Assembly (NCBI RefSeq): GCF_017349355.1
Contig: NZ_JAFMPM010000008.1
Span: 434,001-498,000 of the forward strand
DNA length: 64,000 nucleotides
Direction: 5' to 3'
From: Thiothrix fructosivorans
Lineage (GTDB): Bacteria; Pseudomonadota; Gammaproteobacteria; Thiotrichales; Thiotrichaceae
In this document: positions 43,645-53,571 of the stretch, one piece after another
How the letters are laid out: each line of letters begins with the position of its first letter
Position numbering within the stretch: position 1 is the first letter of the stretch
Position numbers and translations under genes: made by a program
Notes under the pieces: model-generated
Databases searched by the model: none
What the model was told of the DNA's origin: nothing
What the model saw: only the letters and a program-made list of their open reading frames with translations

Positions 43645-44766
43645 ATGGATAATAAAGCCACAACCAAACGTATGATTGGCGCGGTAGTGCTGGTGCTGGT
43701 TGCTGCGTTGCTGTTGGCATGGTTGCTGAAAGGCAAGAACCGTGAAGGTCAACAGGACATGGCAATGAATCAAACCGGTGAAACCAAACCGATTCTGGGT
43801 TTCCCCGGTATCGGCGATGCGCAAAAGCCTAGTATTGTCGGTGAAGACCCGAATGCCGCTCAACAAGCGGGTGCTGGTCAAGCAGCAGGCATTGATGTTA
43901 CCCAGCAGCAAGGTGCTAACGCCCAACAAGCGGCGGCGGGCGCTGGTCAAGCCGCTGGCACAGGTGTGGCTAACTTGATTCCCGGTGTTGATGTGAAATT
44001 GCCTGAGACGGTGGCGAATACGACGGGCTTTGATGTACGTCCAGCCGGTACTAACGGTGAAGTACGTGATTTGGTTGATACTGACGGTAAAGTGAAAGAC
44101 GGTACGGGCAGCATGGGTACAGGCAATGCGAAAGCGGGTTCTGTTGCACCAGCACAGGCTGCGCAAGGTCAAGGTTCTGCCGCGCCTGCCGCTATTCCGG
44201 CAGTACCACAACAAGCGGTTGCTGCTCCTGCGAAAGCTGCTGCCCCTGCGGCTCAGCAAGACAAGGCTGCCAGCAATAACGATGCTACTCCTGTTGAGAA
44301 AAAAGCCAGTTCCAAAGTGGTGTTGGTAAACGAAAAGCCAGTGCCTAGAGCCGCATCAGAAGCTGGTGCAAAAGCGGCGGCTGATAAAGCAGCAGCGGTT
44401 AAGAAGGAAGCAGAAGATAAAGCGATTGCTGCGGCTAAGCTTGCGGCTGAAAAAGAAGCGGCTGCTAAATCGTTAGCATTGGCGAATGCAAAACCGGGTG
44501 CGGCAGCAGGTGGTGCGGGTAGCTTCTCTATCCAAGTATTGGCAAGTGCCGACAAGGCTAAAGCCGATGCAGCAGCAGCGCCTCTGAAAGCGGACGGTTA
44601 CAATGTGGCGGTCTCCACGGCGACCGTGAATGGCAAGCCTGTTTACCGTGTCAATGTGAGTGGCTTTGCTAACCGTGCGGATGCTGATGCCGCACAAGTT
44701 AAAATGAAGTCACGCTACAAGCAAAATGCGGCGATTCAAGGCAGCTTTGTGACTAGCAGCAAGTAA
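43645..44766 (+). CDS. SPOR-domain protein (DedD position)
   Basis: 373 residues. One membrane helix at about residues 10-28, a long Ala/Gln/Lys-rich linker (about 40-295) and a C-terminal SPOR domain (FSIQVLASADKAKADAAA to MKSRYKQNAAI). SPOR domains bind denuded glycan at division septa. Its position between folC and cvpA is that of dedD, but the linker is much longer. ATG 43645 preferred over GTG 43636 because of GGAG spacing. Confidence 0.85.
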   Translation: MDNKATTKRMIGAVVLVLVAALLLAWLLKGKNREGQQDMAMNQTGETKPILGFPGIGDAQKPSIVGEDPNAAQQAGAGQAAGIDVTQQQGANAQQAAAGAGQAAGTGVANLIPGVDVKLPETVANTTGFDVRPAGTNGEVRDLVDTDGKVKDGTGSMGTGNAKAGSVAPAQAAQGQGSAAPAAIPAVPQQAVAAPAKAAAPAAQQDKAASNNDATPVEKKASSKVVLVNEKPVPRAASEAGAKAAADKAAAVKKEAEDKAIAAAKLAAEKEAAAKSLALANAKPGAAAGGAGSFSIQVLASADKAKADAAAAPLKADGYNVAVSTATVNGKPVYRVNVSGFANRADADAAQVKMKSRYKQNAAIQGSFVTSSK

Positions 44767-44769
44767 TCC

Positions 44770-45285
44770 ATGACAGCAGATATTCTGGATCTCAGTATCA
44801 TTGTCCTGATCGTCTTGTCCGCTATTATTGGTTTGGTCAGGGGATTTGTCAGGGAAGCACTTTCCTTGGCAACATGGCTAGCGGCACTGGCATTTGCGTT
44901 TCTTTACTACAAAGAATTAGCGGTGCATGTGCCGTTTGCGGTGCAGGATAAGATCGGACAAGTCGTGATTGCCTTTGTGGTCATTTTCCTTGGGGTATTG
45001 ATTGTTGGTTCTATCATCAATCACCTGCTCAGTGCTGCGGTGTCATCCGTAGGGCTTGGGGGCGTTGACTATTTGTTGGGCGGGGCGTTTGGCATCTTGC
45101 GGGGTGGCTTGATTGTGACGCTGCTGGTGTTATTGTTTGGTGCGGTGGGAAATTTCTCCAAAGAAGCGTGGTGGCAAGATTCGCGGTTAATGCCGTGGTT
45201 CGAGGAAACCGCTGGTGTTCTGAAAGAGATGATTCCCAACAAACTGCCAGAAGATCTGCCAGGTATTTTTTCCAGCAAACCCTAA
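44770..45285 (+). CDS. cvpA: CvpA family membrane protein
   Basis: 171 residues with four helices. ADILDLSIIVLIVLSAIIGL and RGFVREALSLATWL are characteristic. CvpA proteins are linked to envelope stress and colicin V export. It ends the run before a strong terminator and purF. Confidence 0.93.
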   Translation: MTADILDLSIIVLIVLSAIIGLVRGFVREALSLATWLAALAFAFLYYKELAVHVPFAVQDKIGQVVIAFVVIFLGVLIVGSIINHLLSAAVSSVGLGGVDYLLGGAFGILRGGLIVTLLVLLFGAVGNFSKEAWWQDSRLMPWFEETAGVLKEMIPNKLPEDLPGIFSSKP

Positions 45286-45310
45286 GTGTAGGGAAATGCT
45301 CCGTGAATCC

Positions 45311-45347
45311 AGCAGCCATGTACGATCGTGCATGGCTGTTTTGTTTT
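45311..45347 (+). terminator. intrinsic terminator between cvpA and purF
   Basis: CAGCCATG (45313-45320) pairs with CATGGCTG (45331-45338) around an inner ACGATCGT palindrome, followed by TTTTGTTTT. This is the clearest rho-independent terminator in the window and separates the trpBA-accD-folC-cvpA transcript from purF. Confidence 0.9.
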
Positions 45348-45392
45348 GACGGGGTTAGAATATGACGTTTTCGTTTCACCGGAAGACTTGTT

Positions 45393-46901
45393 ATGTGCGG
45401 AATTATCGGGATTATCGGTCATGAATCGGTTAATCAGGCCATTTATGATGGCCTGACGGTTTTACAACATCGTGGACAGGACGCTGCGGGGATTGTGACC
45501 AGCGACGGCAGAAAGTTGTATCTGCGCCGTGACAATGGCTTGGTGAAGGACGTTTTCAATGAACGTCACATGGCGATGTTGCAAGGCAATATGGGGATAG
45601 GACATGTGCGTTACCCAACGGCGGGGTCATCGTCTTCTGCTGAAGCACAGCCGTTTTACGTGAATAGCCCTTACGGTATTTCCTTGGCACACAATGGCAA
45701 CCTCACTAATGCCCATGTGTTGAAGAAAGAGTTGTATCGACAGGATCGTCGCCAAATCAATACGGAATCCGATTCTGAAATTCTATTGAATATTTTTGCG
45801 CAAGAGTTGCTGCGGCAAGATGCGCTGCATGTACGCCCCGAAGATATTTTCTCAGCAGTCGAAGGGGTGCATCGGCGTTGCAAAGGTGCATATGCGGTTG
45901 TCGCCATGTTGACGCGTGATGGCTTGGTGGGTTTTCGTGACCCGCATGGCATTCGTCCCTTGGTTTATGGTGTGCGTGAAACGCCGCACGGTAAAGAATT
46001 CATGTTGGCTTCTGAAAGCGTGGCGTTGGATGTGCAAGGCTATCGTTTGGTGCGCGACATTGAACCGGGTGAGGCGATTTTTATTCGCCCCGATGGTCAA
46101 GTTTTCACGCGCCAATGTGCGCAGAACCCGCGTTACAGCACCTGCATTTTTGAATATGTGTATTTTGCTCGCCCCGATTCGATTATCGATAATGTATTCG
46201 TGCACAAAGCGCGGATGCGCATGGGGCGCAAAATGGCGGAAATGGTGATGCGCGATTGGCCGGATAATGACATCGACGTGGTGATTCCGATTCCTGACAC
46301 CAGCCGTACTTCGGCATTGGAAATGGCGTATACCTTGGGCGTGCCTTACCGCGAAGGTTTTATCAAGAATCGTTATATCGGGCGCACATTTATTATGCCG
46401 GGACAGGCGAAGCGCAAGAAATCGGTGCGGCAGAAACTTAATCCGTTAGCCTTAGAATTCAAGGGTAAAAACGTGATGTTGGTGGATGATTCGATTGTGC
46501 GCGGTACGACTTCCGGCGAGATTGTGCAAATGGCACGCGACGCGGGTGCTCGAAAAGTGTATTTTGCCTCGGTTTCGCCGCCGATTAAGTTCCCAAACAT
46601 TTATGGCATTGATATGCCTGCTGCTAAGGAACTTATTGCGCATGGGCGTACCGAAGAAGAGGTGGCAGAAGCGATTGGGGTTGATCGCTTGGTGTATTTG
46701 CCACTGGAGGACTTGATTGCAGCGGTGAGCAAGGGCAATCCGCGCTTGAAAGACTTTGACTGTTCCGTTTTCACCGGGCATTACGCGACGGGAGAAGATG
46801 AGAATTATTTTGCTGAACTAGAGGCTTTACGTAATGACGCAGAACAAACAAAACGCGAAAAAAACATGGCTGCCATTGATATTTGTAACAGTGATGAGTA
46901 G
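45393..46901 (+). CDS. purF: amidophosphoribosyltransferase
   Basis: 502 residues. The glutaminase nucleophile is Cys2 in [11 protein letters not shown], and the PRTase loop is [15 protein letters not shown]. It makes phosphoribosylamine, the first step of purine synthesis. The 3' end overlaps the L,D-transpeptidase gene by 68 bases, in another frame. Confidence 0.97.
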   Translation: MCGIIGIIGHESVNQAIYDGLTVLQHRGQDAAGIVTSDGRKLYLRRDNGLVKDVFNERHMAMLQGNMGIGHVRYPTAGSSSSAEAQPFYVNSPYGISLAHNGNLTNAHVLKKELYRQDRRQINTESDSEILLNIFAQELLRQDALHVRPEDIFSAVEGVHRRCKGAYAVVAMLTRDGLVGFRDPHGIRPLVYGVRETPHGKEFMLASESVALDVQGYRLVRDIEPGEAIFIRPDGQVFTRQCAQNPRYSTCIFEYVYFARPDSIIDNVFVHKARMRMGRKMAEMVMRDWPDNDIDVVIPIPDTSRTSALEMAYTLGVPYREGFIKNRYIGRTFIMPGQAKRKKSVRQKLNPLALEFKGKNVMLVDDSIVRGTTSGEIVQMARDAGARKVYFASVSPPIKFPNIYGIDMPAAKELIAHGRTEEEVAEAIGVDRLVYLPLEDLIAAVSKGNPRLKDFDCSVFTGHYATGEDENYFAELEALRNDAEQTKREKNMAAIDICNSDE

Positions 46902-47532
46902 TGGGGCAGTTATGGCTGAACCGGATGCAGCGCCTTCGCTGAATTTACCACCGCCCATACAAGTACAACAAGCGCCGCTTGCTGCGGCAGCGGATGGGCG
47001 TTTTACGTCGATTATTGCTAAGTTGGCGCAAGATTTTCCGAGCCACTCGACAGCAAAAGTGTTGGTAATCGACGCTACCGCCCAAAAGCTATTTCTGCTG
47101 GAAAATGGCGTGGAAACGGGTGCTTGGGATATTTCTACGGCGACCAAGGGTTTAGGAAGCGCAAAAGGCAGCGACCAAACGCCTTTGGGTGTCCACCGTA
47201 TTGCGCAAAAGATTGGTGATGGTGCGCCGTTGGGCACTATTTTCAAAGCCCGCCAAAATACGGGTGAGAAAGTACAAATTCTTACGACACCGGGAGCAGA
47301 TAGCCCTGATGATTACGTGACTAGCCGAATTATGTGGCTGGATGGTTTAGAGCCGAGTAATCAAACCTCCAAAGAACGTTTCATTTATATCCACGGTACA
47401 GGGGAAGAGGGCAAAATTGGTACGCCTGCTTCTCACGGCTGCATTCGGATGCGTAACAAGGAAGTGATTGATTTATTTGAGCGCGTGGATGAAAACACGC
47501 TGGTGGTGATTACCCAAAAGCACGAGGGATAA
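46834..47532 (+). CDS. L,D-transpeptidase (YkuD), exported
   Basis: 232 residues with a signal peptide ending VMAEP. The YkuD catalytic motif is [21 protein letters not shown], with His and Cys intact. It forms 3-3 crosslinks in peptidoglycan or anchors lipoproteins. The start inside purF is kept because the signal peptide begins there; an upstream ribosome site is not obvious. Confidence 0.88.
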   Translation: MTQNKQNAKKTWLPLIFVTVMSSGAVMAEPDAAPSLNLPPPIQVQQAPLAAAADGRFTSIIAKLAQDFPSHSTAKVLVIDATAQKLFLLENGVETGAWDISTATKGLGSAKGSDQTPLGVHRIAQKIGDGAPLGTIFKARQNTGEKVQILTTPGADSPDDYVTSRIMWLDGLEPSNQTSKERFIYIHGTGEEGKIGTPASHGCIRMRNKEVIDLFERVDENTLVVITQKHEG

Positions 47533-47535
47533 GCA

Positions 47536-48717
47536 TTGATCGACAACGAGTGGGATTTTGAAACACTGGCAATCCGTACCGGACATGTGCGCACGAATGA
47601 AGGCGAGCATTCGGAGGCAATTTTTCCGACGTCCAGCTTTGTATTCAGGAGTGCGGCTGAAGCGGCAGCCCGTTTTGGGGGGAGTGAGCCGGGTAATATT
47701 TACGCTCGTTTCACCAATCCGACGGTACGCTACTTCGAGGATCGCTTGGCTGCTTTAGAAGGTGGTGAGGCGTGTGTCGCTACCTCCACGGGCATGTCAG
47801 CGATTTTGGCGGTCATGCTAGGTTTGTTGAAAGCGGGGGATCACGTCGTGTGCTCCCGTGCGGTGTTTGGTACGACTACTTTATTGTTGCAAAACATTGT
47901 GGGTAAATTCGGCGTGGCATTTAGCTTCGTCGATTTGACCGATATGGCAGGGTGGGAAGCGGCTTTGCAGCCGAATACGCGTTTATTGTTTGTGGAAACC
48001 CCTGCGAATCCCTTGACAGAAATTGTTGATATTCGGGAATTAGCAGATTTAGCACACCGTAACGGTAGTCTGTTGGTGGTCGATAACTGCTTTTGTACGC
48101 CTGCGTTGCAACGCCCGCTGGAATTGGGCGCGGATATTGTGGTGCATTCTGCTACCAAGTATCTGGATGGGCAGGGACGTGCCTTAGGCGGTGCTGTTGT
48201 CGGCGATAAGCAACGGGTTGGCAAAGAGGTGTACGGCGTATTACGCAACGGTGGTGTGAGCATGAGTCCCTTCAATGCGTGGATTTTCCTGAAAGGTCTG
48301 GAAACCCTCTCCTTGCGGATGAGGGCGCATTGCGATAATGCCTTGCAACTTGCACAATGGTTGGAAGCACATCCCGCTATTGAGAGGGTACACTATCCGG
48401 GGTTGGCATCGCACCCCCAACATGCACTGGCGCGGCGACAGCAAAGTGGTTTCGGTGGCATTGTGTCGTTTATCGTTAACGGTGGGCAGGATGCGGCGTG
48501 GCAAGTGATTGATGCCACGCAGATGTTGTCGATTACGGCGAATTTAGGTGATACTAAAACTACGATTACCCACCCCGCTACCACTACCCACGGCAGGCTA
48601 ACACCTGAGCAAAAAGTGCAGGCGGGTATCGCTGACGGTTTGGTGCGGGTGTCGGTCGGGCTGGAAAGTATTCGGGATATTCAGCGCGACCTTGCGCGTG
48701 GTTTGGTGGTCGCTTAA
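47536..48717 (+). CDS. metZ: O-succinylhomoserine sulfhydrylase
   Basis: 393 residues from a TTG. It is a Cys/Met-metabolism PLP enzyme making homocysteine. SATKYLDGQGRALGGA holds the PLP Lys; EGGEACVATSTGMSAI and TTTHGRLTPEQK are typical. In many gammaproteobacteria it follows purF, as here. Confidence 0.93.
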   Translation: MIDNEWDFETLAIRTGHVRTNEGEHSEAIFPTSSFVFRSAAEAAARFGGSEPGNIYARFTNPTVRYFEDRLAALEGGEACVATSTGMSAILAVMLGLLKAGDHVVCSRAVFGTTTLLLQNIVGKFGVAFSFVDLTDMAGWEAALQPNTRLLFVETPANPLTEIVDIRELADLAHRNGSLLVVDNCFCTPALQRPLELGADIVVHSATKYLDGQGRALGGAVVGDKQRVGKEVYGVLRNGGVSMSPFNAWIFLKGLETLSLRMRAHCDNALQLAQWLEAHPAIERVHYPGLASHPQHALARRQQSGFGGIVSFIVNGGQDAAWQVIDATQMLSITANLGDTKTTITHPATTTHGRLTPEQKVQAGIADGLVRVSVGLESIRDIQRDLARGLVVA

Positions 48718-48962
48718 TCAGGTAGGCGAAAGGCGGGGAGGTTAAATTCCCGCCTAATGTCATTCAATTCCAGAAATGTATTGCGCTCGGCAGGTATTAG
48801 CTGGAAACGGTAGCCGCCATCGCCGGGGTAAGGCTCGACGTGATCACACTTGCCATCCATAATGGCATTGGGGATTTCTTCGAATGCCTGACATTCTCTG
48901 TCGAGGTTATTCTCCAGAAAATGTTGGCAAAATACGCAAACGGGAGGCAGCATACAACTCAT
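48714..48962 (-). CDS. conserved Cys-containing small protein
   Basis: 82 residues. VCVFCQHFLEN, DRECQAFEEIPNAI and CDHVEPYPGDGGYRFQL are a conserved pattern seen in many bacterial small proteins, with four Cys that could bind zinc. Function unknown. It converges on metZ with a four-base overlap. Confidence 0.7.
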   Translation of the reverse strand: MSCMLPPVCVFCQHFLENNLDRECQAFEEIPNAIMDGKCDHVEPYPGDGGYRFQLIPAERNTFLELNDIRREFNLPAFRLPD

Positions 48963-48989
48963 ACTTTAATTTCCCAGAGAAATTAATGA

Positions 48990-50051
48990 CTAGTGATATT
49001 GTCGCCCTAATTCGTGTACGGCGTCTACTAGTACAGCGACGTTTTCGGGGTTAATATGCTGATGAATGCCATGCCCCAGATTAAACACATGCCCAGACCC
49101 TTGCCCGTAACTTGCTAAAATGGCAGCGACTTGCTGACGAATCACCTCCGGTGACGCATACAGCACGCAAGGATCCATATTGCCTTGCAACGCAACTTTA
49201 TCACCCACACGGGCGCGAGCATCGGCAATATTAATCGTCCAATCCAGCCCCAAGCCATCACAACCCGTATCTGCCATCGGTTCAAGCCATTGAGCCCCAC
49301 CTTTGGTGAATAGGATGACAGGAACTTTGCGCCCATCGTTTTCGCGGGTCACGCCATCAACGATCTTTTGCATGTAACGCAGTGAAAATTCACGGTAAGT
49401 GGCGGGTGTTAACGAGCCACCCCACGTATCAAAGATCATCGCGGCTTGCGCACCGGCGGCAATTTGCGCATTTAGGTACAGGATAATGCTGTCGGCGAGC
49501 TTGTCCAGCAGCAAGTGCAGGGCTTTAGGGTTGTCATACAACATACCCTTCACTTTGGCGAATTCCTTGCTGGAACTGCCTTCCACCATGTACGTGGCCA
49601 GTGTCCACGGGCTGCCGGTGAATCCGATCAGCGGCACGCGTCCGTTAAGTTCGCGGCGGATGGTGCGGACTGCATTCATCACGTACTGCAATTCGCCTTC
49701 GGGGTCGGGAATGCCAATCTTTTCAATATCCGCCATGCTTTGCACGGGGTTAGTGAAGCGCGGGCCTTCGCCTTCCGAGAAATACAAGCCTAAGCCCATG
49801 GCATCGGGGACGGTGAGAATGTCGGAAAACAGGATTGCCGCATCCAGTGCGTAACGCTCTAGCGGTTGCAGGGTGACTTCGCAAGCAAGGTCGGCATTTT
49901 TGCACAAATCCATGAAGCTGCCAGCGCGGGCGCGGGTAGCACGGTATTCAGGCAAATAGCGCCCAGCTTGACGCATGATCCAAATGGGCGTGGTATCGAC
50001 TGGCTGTTTCAGGAGTGCGCGTAAAAAACGGTCGTTTTTAAGATCGGTCAT
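48990..50051 (-). CDS. hemE: uroporphyrinogen decarboxylase
   Basis: 353 residues. [31 protein letters not shown] and [14 protein letters not shown] are the family signatures. It decarboxylates uroporphyrinogen III to coproporphyrinogen III in haem synthesis. Full length. Confidence 0.97.
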   Translation of the reverse strand: MTDLKNDRFLRALLKQPVDTTPIWIMRQAGRYLPEYRATRARAGSFMDLCKNADLACEVTLQPLERYALDAAILFSDILTVPDAMGLGLYFSEGEGPRFTNPVQSMADIEKIGIPDPEGELQYVMNAVRTIRRELNGRVPLIGFTGSPWTLATYMVEGSSSKEFAKVKGMLYDNPKALHLLLDKLADSIILYLNAQIAAGAQAAMIFDTWGGSLTPATYREFSLRYMQKIVDGVTRENDGRKVPVILFTKGGAQWLEPMADTGCDGLGLDWTINIADARARVGDKVALQGNMDPCVLYASPEVIRQQVAAILASYGQGSGHVFNLGHGIHQHINPENVAVLVDAVHELGRQYH

Positions 50052-50092
50052 ATCGACACCCCTGAACTAAATGCGTAGAAGATTGGCAGGTA

Positions 50093-50539
50093 TTAGCCGC
50101 CGAGACGGGTCTTGATCAGTCCGCTCACTTGTCCCATGTCGGTACGGCCTTGCGCTTTGGGTTTTAGCCATGTCATGACTTTGCCCATGTCGCGTACAGA
50201 GGTTGCGCCCGTTTCAGCCATCGCTTGCTGGATGAGGTCATCCAATTCGGCGGCACTGAGGGGTTGTGGAAGGTAAGTCTGGATAATACCCAGTTCGTAT
50301 TCTTCCTGAGCGACCAGATCAGTACGGCCTGCATCGCCGTATTGACGGATGGATTCGCGGCGCTGTTTGGTCATTTTGTCTAACACCACCAGTATGGCGG
50401 TATCATCCATTTCGACGCGCGTATCCACTTCTTGCTGCTTAATTGCCGCGAGAATCAGACGAATAACACCAAGCTGCGCCTTTTCATGCGCACGCATGGC
50501 GGTTTTCATGTCTTCGGTGATTTGTGCCTTGAGGCTCAT
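50093..50539 (-). CDS. yqeY: GatB/YqeY domain protein
   Basis: 148 residues. LIDQ-type start, LGVIRLILAAIKQQEVDTR and the C-terminal LKPKAQGRTDMGQVSGLIK are typical. Members resemble the tRNA-binding tail of GatB. It starts one base after rpsU. In many relatives dnaG follows; here hemE does. Confidence 0.92.
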   Translation of the reverse strand: MSLKAQITEDMKTAMRAHEKAQLGVIRLILAAIKQQEVDTRVEMDDTAILVVLDKMTKQRRESIRQYGDAGRTDLVAQEEYELGIIQTYLPQPLSAAELDDLIQQAMAETGATSVRDMGKVMTWLKPKAQGRTDMGQVSGLIKTRLGG

Positions 50540-50540
50540 A

Positions 50541-50756
50541 TCAGAACAGACGCACGCGACGGTTTAGGTCACGAGAAATGCGCTTGAGGTTGCGCTTAAC
50601 AGCTGCAGCACGCATACGCTTGCGTACAGAGGTGGGTTTTTCATAGAATTCACGAGCGCGAACATCAGCTACAACGCCAGCTTTTTCACAGGTGCGCTTG
50701 AAACGGCGCAGAGCAACTTCAAAAGGCTCGGTATCACGTACTTTTACACTAGGCAT
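50541..50756 (-). CDS. rpsU: 30S ribosomal protein bS21
   Basis: 71 residues beginning [20 protein letters not shown] and ending [13 protein letters not shown]. It takes part in start-site selection on the 30S subunit. The ATG at 50756 gives normal length. Confidence 0.97.
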   Translation of the reverse strand: MPSVKVRDTEPFEVALRRFKRTCEKAGVVADVRAREFYEKPTSVRKRMRAAAVKRNLKRISRDLNRRVRLF

Positions 50757-50828
50757 ACAAATCTGTCTCAAATCCACAATTGAGTAAAGCGCGAGATTAT
50801 ACCCGCCTGCCAGCTAAATGCAAAACAT

Positions 50829-51248
50829 TCAGGAGGTTTTGTCGTTTTCTCCGACAAACTCGCCGTAGAGGATCAAAGAATGATCGGTGATGCGGAAGTT
50901 ATGCAGCTTTGCCAGTTCGAGTTGACGTTGCTCGATAATGGGGTCATGGAACTCGACCACTTTGCCGGTTTTCATGCACACCATGTGGTCGTGGTGATCT
51001 TCGGTTGCCAGCTCAAACACGGCTTGACCGCCTTCAAAATGGTGGCGATGCACCAAGCCTGCGGTTTCAAATTGGGTGAGGACGCGGTACACGGTAGCTA
51101 GACCAATTTCTTCGCCGTTGCCAATGAGTGACTTGTAAATATCTTCAGCACTCAGGTGATGTTCGCGAGAATTGCTTAATAAATCGAGGATTTTAACCCG
51201 TGGTTGGGTGATTTTTAATCCGACGCGTCTAATATCCTTCTCTTCCAC
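50829..51248 (-). CDS. fur: ferric uptake regulator
   Basis: 139 residues. Winged-helix DNA-binding part (VGLKITQPRVKILDLL, DIYKSL, GLATVYRVLTQFE) and a metal-binding C-terminus with HHFEGGQAVFEL and DHHDHMVCMKTGKVVEF. One of the usual CxxC Cys is Thr, a common variant. Diverges from bamE across 67 bases. Confidence 0.95.
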   Translation of the reverse strand: MEEKDIRRVGLKITQPRVKILDLLSNSREHHLSAEDIYKSLIGNGEEIGLATVYRVLTQFETAGLVHRHHFEGGQAVFELATEDHHDHMVCMKTGKVVEFHDPIIEQRQLELAKLHNFRITDHSLILYGEFVGENDKTS

Positions 51249-51315
51249 TCTGCACTCTCCATCCTGAATAGTCTATTATGATGCCCATGTTTACTTTGGA
51301 CGATACAAGACTAAC

Positions 51316-51645
51316 ATGATAAAGCCTATCATTTCACTCACCCTTTCTGCCGTCCTGTTATTGGGCGGTTGTAGCTCTTATAAAATGGAAATTCAGCAAG
51401 GTAATTACATCACCCGTGAAGAACTGGCATTGGTGAAACCCGGCATGAGTGCGAGTCAAGTACAAGCCACACTGGGGACGCCCTTGTTAGTCGATGATTT
51501 TCATAAAGACCGTTGGGATTATGTGTTCTACCTGAAAGCGCCTGAAGGCACGGTACAGCGTAGTAGCGTCACGGTGTTTTTCCAGAATGGTGTAGTCCGC
51601 GATATTCGTAACGATGTTGCGCCCGTGACGGTTAAGCCGAAATAA
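51316..51645 (+). CDS. bamE: outer membrane assembly lipoprotein BamE
   Basis: 109 residues. Lipobox LLGGC; mature GNYITREELALVKPGMSASQ, LGTPLLVDDFHKDRWDYVFY are the SmpA/OmlA signatures. It is part of the BAM complex. Typical divergent partner of fur. Confidence 0.95.
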   Translation: MIKPIISLTLSAVLLLGGCSSYKMEIQQGNYITREELALVKPGMSASQVQATLGTPLLVDDFHKDRWDYVFYLKAPEGTVQRSSVTVFFQNGVVRDIRNDVAPVTVKPK

Positions 51646-51651
51646 CGGTAA

Positions 51652-51900
51652 TCATAACCACTGACGTAAATAAAAAATGTACTGCCCTTCGGACGATTTT
51701 GAAGGGCCTTGTACGATAGCGGCGACCCGTTTGTCATCATCGCGTGCAGCGTCTAGGGCTTCTTGTGCGGTGGGGTAGGCGGTAATGCAGCTCGCTGGGA
51801 AACGGTTGCGGTTGGCTTTGCGTTTTGGCATGTAGACGGTAGCGTATGCTGCTTGTGAGACACCTTCACCCGATGGGTCAGGTGGCACCATGCCGTGCAT
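51652..51900 (-). CDS. conserved small hypothetical protein
   Basis: 82 residues. YMPKRKANRNRFPASCITAY, AQEALDAARDDDKRVAAIVQ and SEGQYIFYLRQWL suggest a small alpha/beta protein. Its start overlaps the rnfH stop (TAATG). Function unknown, though it keeps company with rnfH and ratA. Confidence 0.65.
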   Translation of the reverse strand: MHGMVPPDPSGEGVSQAAYATVYMPKRKANRNRFPASCITAYPTAQEALDAARDDDKRVAAIVQGPSKSSEGQYIFYLRQWL

Positions 51901-52241
51901 TACGCGTCCTCCGGCGTGCTGGTGTCGTTACTATTGCCGCCTTTTTTCATGACCTTGCCCTCAGCCGCCCGTTGTTTGCGCACGGCTTTAGGATCAGCAA
52001 GCAAAGGGCGGTAAATTTCAATGCGGTCACGTTCACGTAACGGTGTATCGAGTTTGGCTAGCTTGCCGAAAATACCTGCTTCTAACGTATCCAGAGCCAG
52101 TTCAGGGTAACGCCCCAACACACCAGAGGCTTGGATACCATCGCGTATGCTAGCGCCTTCTGGCACTTGTGCAGTCAGGATCAACTGCTCGTGAGGTAAG
52201 GGGTAGACAACTTCAATGCGAAGCGTTTCAGGCGCTGCCAT
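51900..52241 (-). CDS. rnfH: RnfH family ubiquitin-like protein
   Basis: 113 residues. LRIEVVYPLPHEQLILTAQV, GIFGKLAKLDTPLRERDRIE and IYRPLLADPKAVRKQRA are RnfH (UPF0125) signatures. Adjacent to ratA as in many gammaproteobacteria; its start lies inside the ratA 3' end. Confidence 0.92.
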   Translation of the reverse strand: MAAPETLRIEVVYPLPHEQLILTAQVPEGASIRDGIQASGVLGRYPELALDTLEAGIFGKLAKLDTPLRERDRIEIYRPLLADPKAVRKQRAAEGKVMKKGGNSNDTSTPEDA

Positions 52242-52665
52242 ACACTTTTCTCGCTCGTTCGACAAAAGAATCCACTAGCGTATTGGCAACCTGATTAAAC
52301 ACAGGACCAACCACTAGGCTCATGATCTTGTTGGAAAATTCAAAATTCAAGTCCAGCGAAACTTTACACGCACCTGCCTTGAGTTCATCAAAGCGCCAAA
52401 AACCATGCAGGTGTTGAAAAGGCCCGTCAATCAGGCGCATTTCAATGGTTTTATTGTGTTGTAAGCGGTTTAGGGTGGTGAATCGTTTGTTCACTGCCCC
52501 TTTGGCGATTTCGATACTCGCTTTGACTTGATCGGCATCGCGTTGGTGTTCCACCGCCGTCCTGCACCACGGCAGGAACTGCGGGTAAAGACTAATGCCA
52601 TCCACCAATTGATACATCTGTGCCGCGCTGTACGGTACTAATGCACTTCGATTAATCTGCGCCAT
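52228..52665 (-). CDS. ratA: RatA/COQ10-like START-domain protein
   Basis: 145 residues. ALVPYSAAQMYQLVDGI, YPQFLPWC and a C-terminal FVERARKVYG match. The family is described both as ribosome-association toxin and as ubiquinone-binding protein; the genome context with rnfH is standard. Confidence 0.92.
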   Translation of the reverse strand: MAQINRSALVPYSAAQMYQLVDGISLYPQFLPWCRTAVEHQRDADQVKASIEIAKGAVNKRFTTLNRLQHNKTIEMRLIDGPFQHLHGFWRFDELKAGACKVSLDLNFEFSNKIMSLVVGPVFNQVANTLVDSFVERARKVYGSA

Positions 52666-52671
52666 GCAACG

Positions 52672-53571
52672 TTACTTAGCGGGTACAGGAGCAGCCGCTG
52701 GTGCTGGCGTTGCGGCGGCGGGTGCAGCAGCAGGGGCTGGGGCTGGGGCAGAGTTATTCGCTGGGGCGGCTGTCGGTGGTGCAGCGGCTGTCGGTTCAAA
52801 GACGGCAAAGCCGGTTGGAATCGCGAAGTCGGTATCGGCTAACGCGTCTTTTTTCAAGCTACTCAATTCGCTACGTGGGCCTTCTGGTAAGGCTTGAATA
52901 CGTAACGCTAAACCTTCGCGGTGTAAACTGGCTGATCCTTCGCTCGGTGGGGTTGCGCCTTGTGCTTTCGCCGATTCTGCTGCAATGCTGTCCATGTATT
53001 CAAACATGCTAACGAGCATTTTGTGGTCAGCCTCGTCCATGCCGCTGGCAGCGATGCACACATCACGCACGGCTTTGTCATCCATTTTGACCGTGGAAAT
53101 ACTGCATTCCATGCCTTGAATGGTTTCTTTGCGTTCGGTTTTTTCCATTTTGATGGCGGGCGGCGGCGCTTTGAGTGCCGCTTCGCTTTGTTGGATTCGT
53201 GCTTCAACCTGCTTGCGTTGGTCTTCCGGCATGGAAGCCATTTGCTTTTTCATTTCTTCTTTGAACTGGTTTTGCATTTCGACCACTTTGGTCATGCGTT
53301 CACGGGTTTTATCCGGTGTGGTTTCAATGAATTGCTTGGTTTTGGTATTGATGGTGTACAGGGTCTTTTTGGTATTGTCGAACAGCGAGTAAATATCGCT
53401 ACCGACTTCACCCATGCGCACTTTGTCGCCGTGAATCTGGATGATGGTTTGACGCTCTTGGGGAGCAAACCCGGTATCGGTATAGGTCAATTTAGTGTCT
53501 GCTTGAGCAGCACCGACTATGCCGACAGTCATTGCGGTCATCAGGCAACGTGACAAAAAGTTATGATGCAT
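52672..53571 (-). CDS. exported DUF4412-like protein with Ala/Pro tail
   Basis: 299 residues. Signal peptide ending AAQAD, then a beta-rich DUF4412-type domain (LTYTDTGFAPQERQTIIQ, IYSLFDNTKKTLYTINTKT). A central helical segment follows and the last 40 residues are Ala/Pro repeats. Probably periplasmic. The ATG 53571 has GGAG upstream and lies 11 bases inside the upstream gene's end. Confidence 0.7.
   Translation of the reverse strand: MHHNFLSRCLMTAMTVGIVGAAQADTKLTYTDTGFAPQERQTIIQIHGDKVRMGEVGSDIYSLFDNTKKTLYTINTKTKQFIETTPDKTRERMTKVVEMQNQFKEEMKKQMASMPEDQRKQVEARIQQSEAALKAPPPAIKMEKTERKETIQGMECSISTVKMDDKAVRDVCIAASGMDEADHKMLVSMFEYMDSIAAESAKAQGATPPSEGSASLHREGLALRIQALPEGPRSELSSLKKDALADTDFAIPTGFAVFEPTAAAPPTAAPANNSAPAPAPAAAPAAATPAPAAAPVPAK

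Noticed and set aside
51249-51315. Fur box between fur and bamE
   Set aside because: No convincing 19-bp inverted GATAATGATAATCATTATC-like site was seen.
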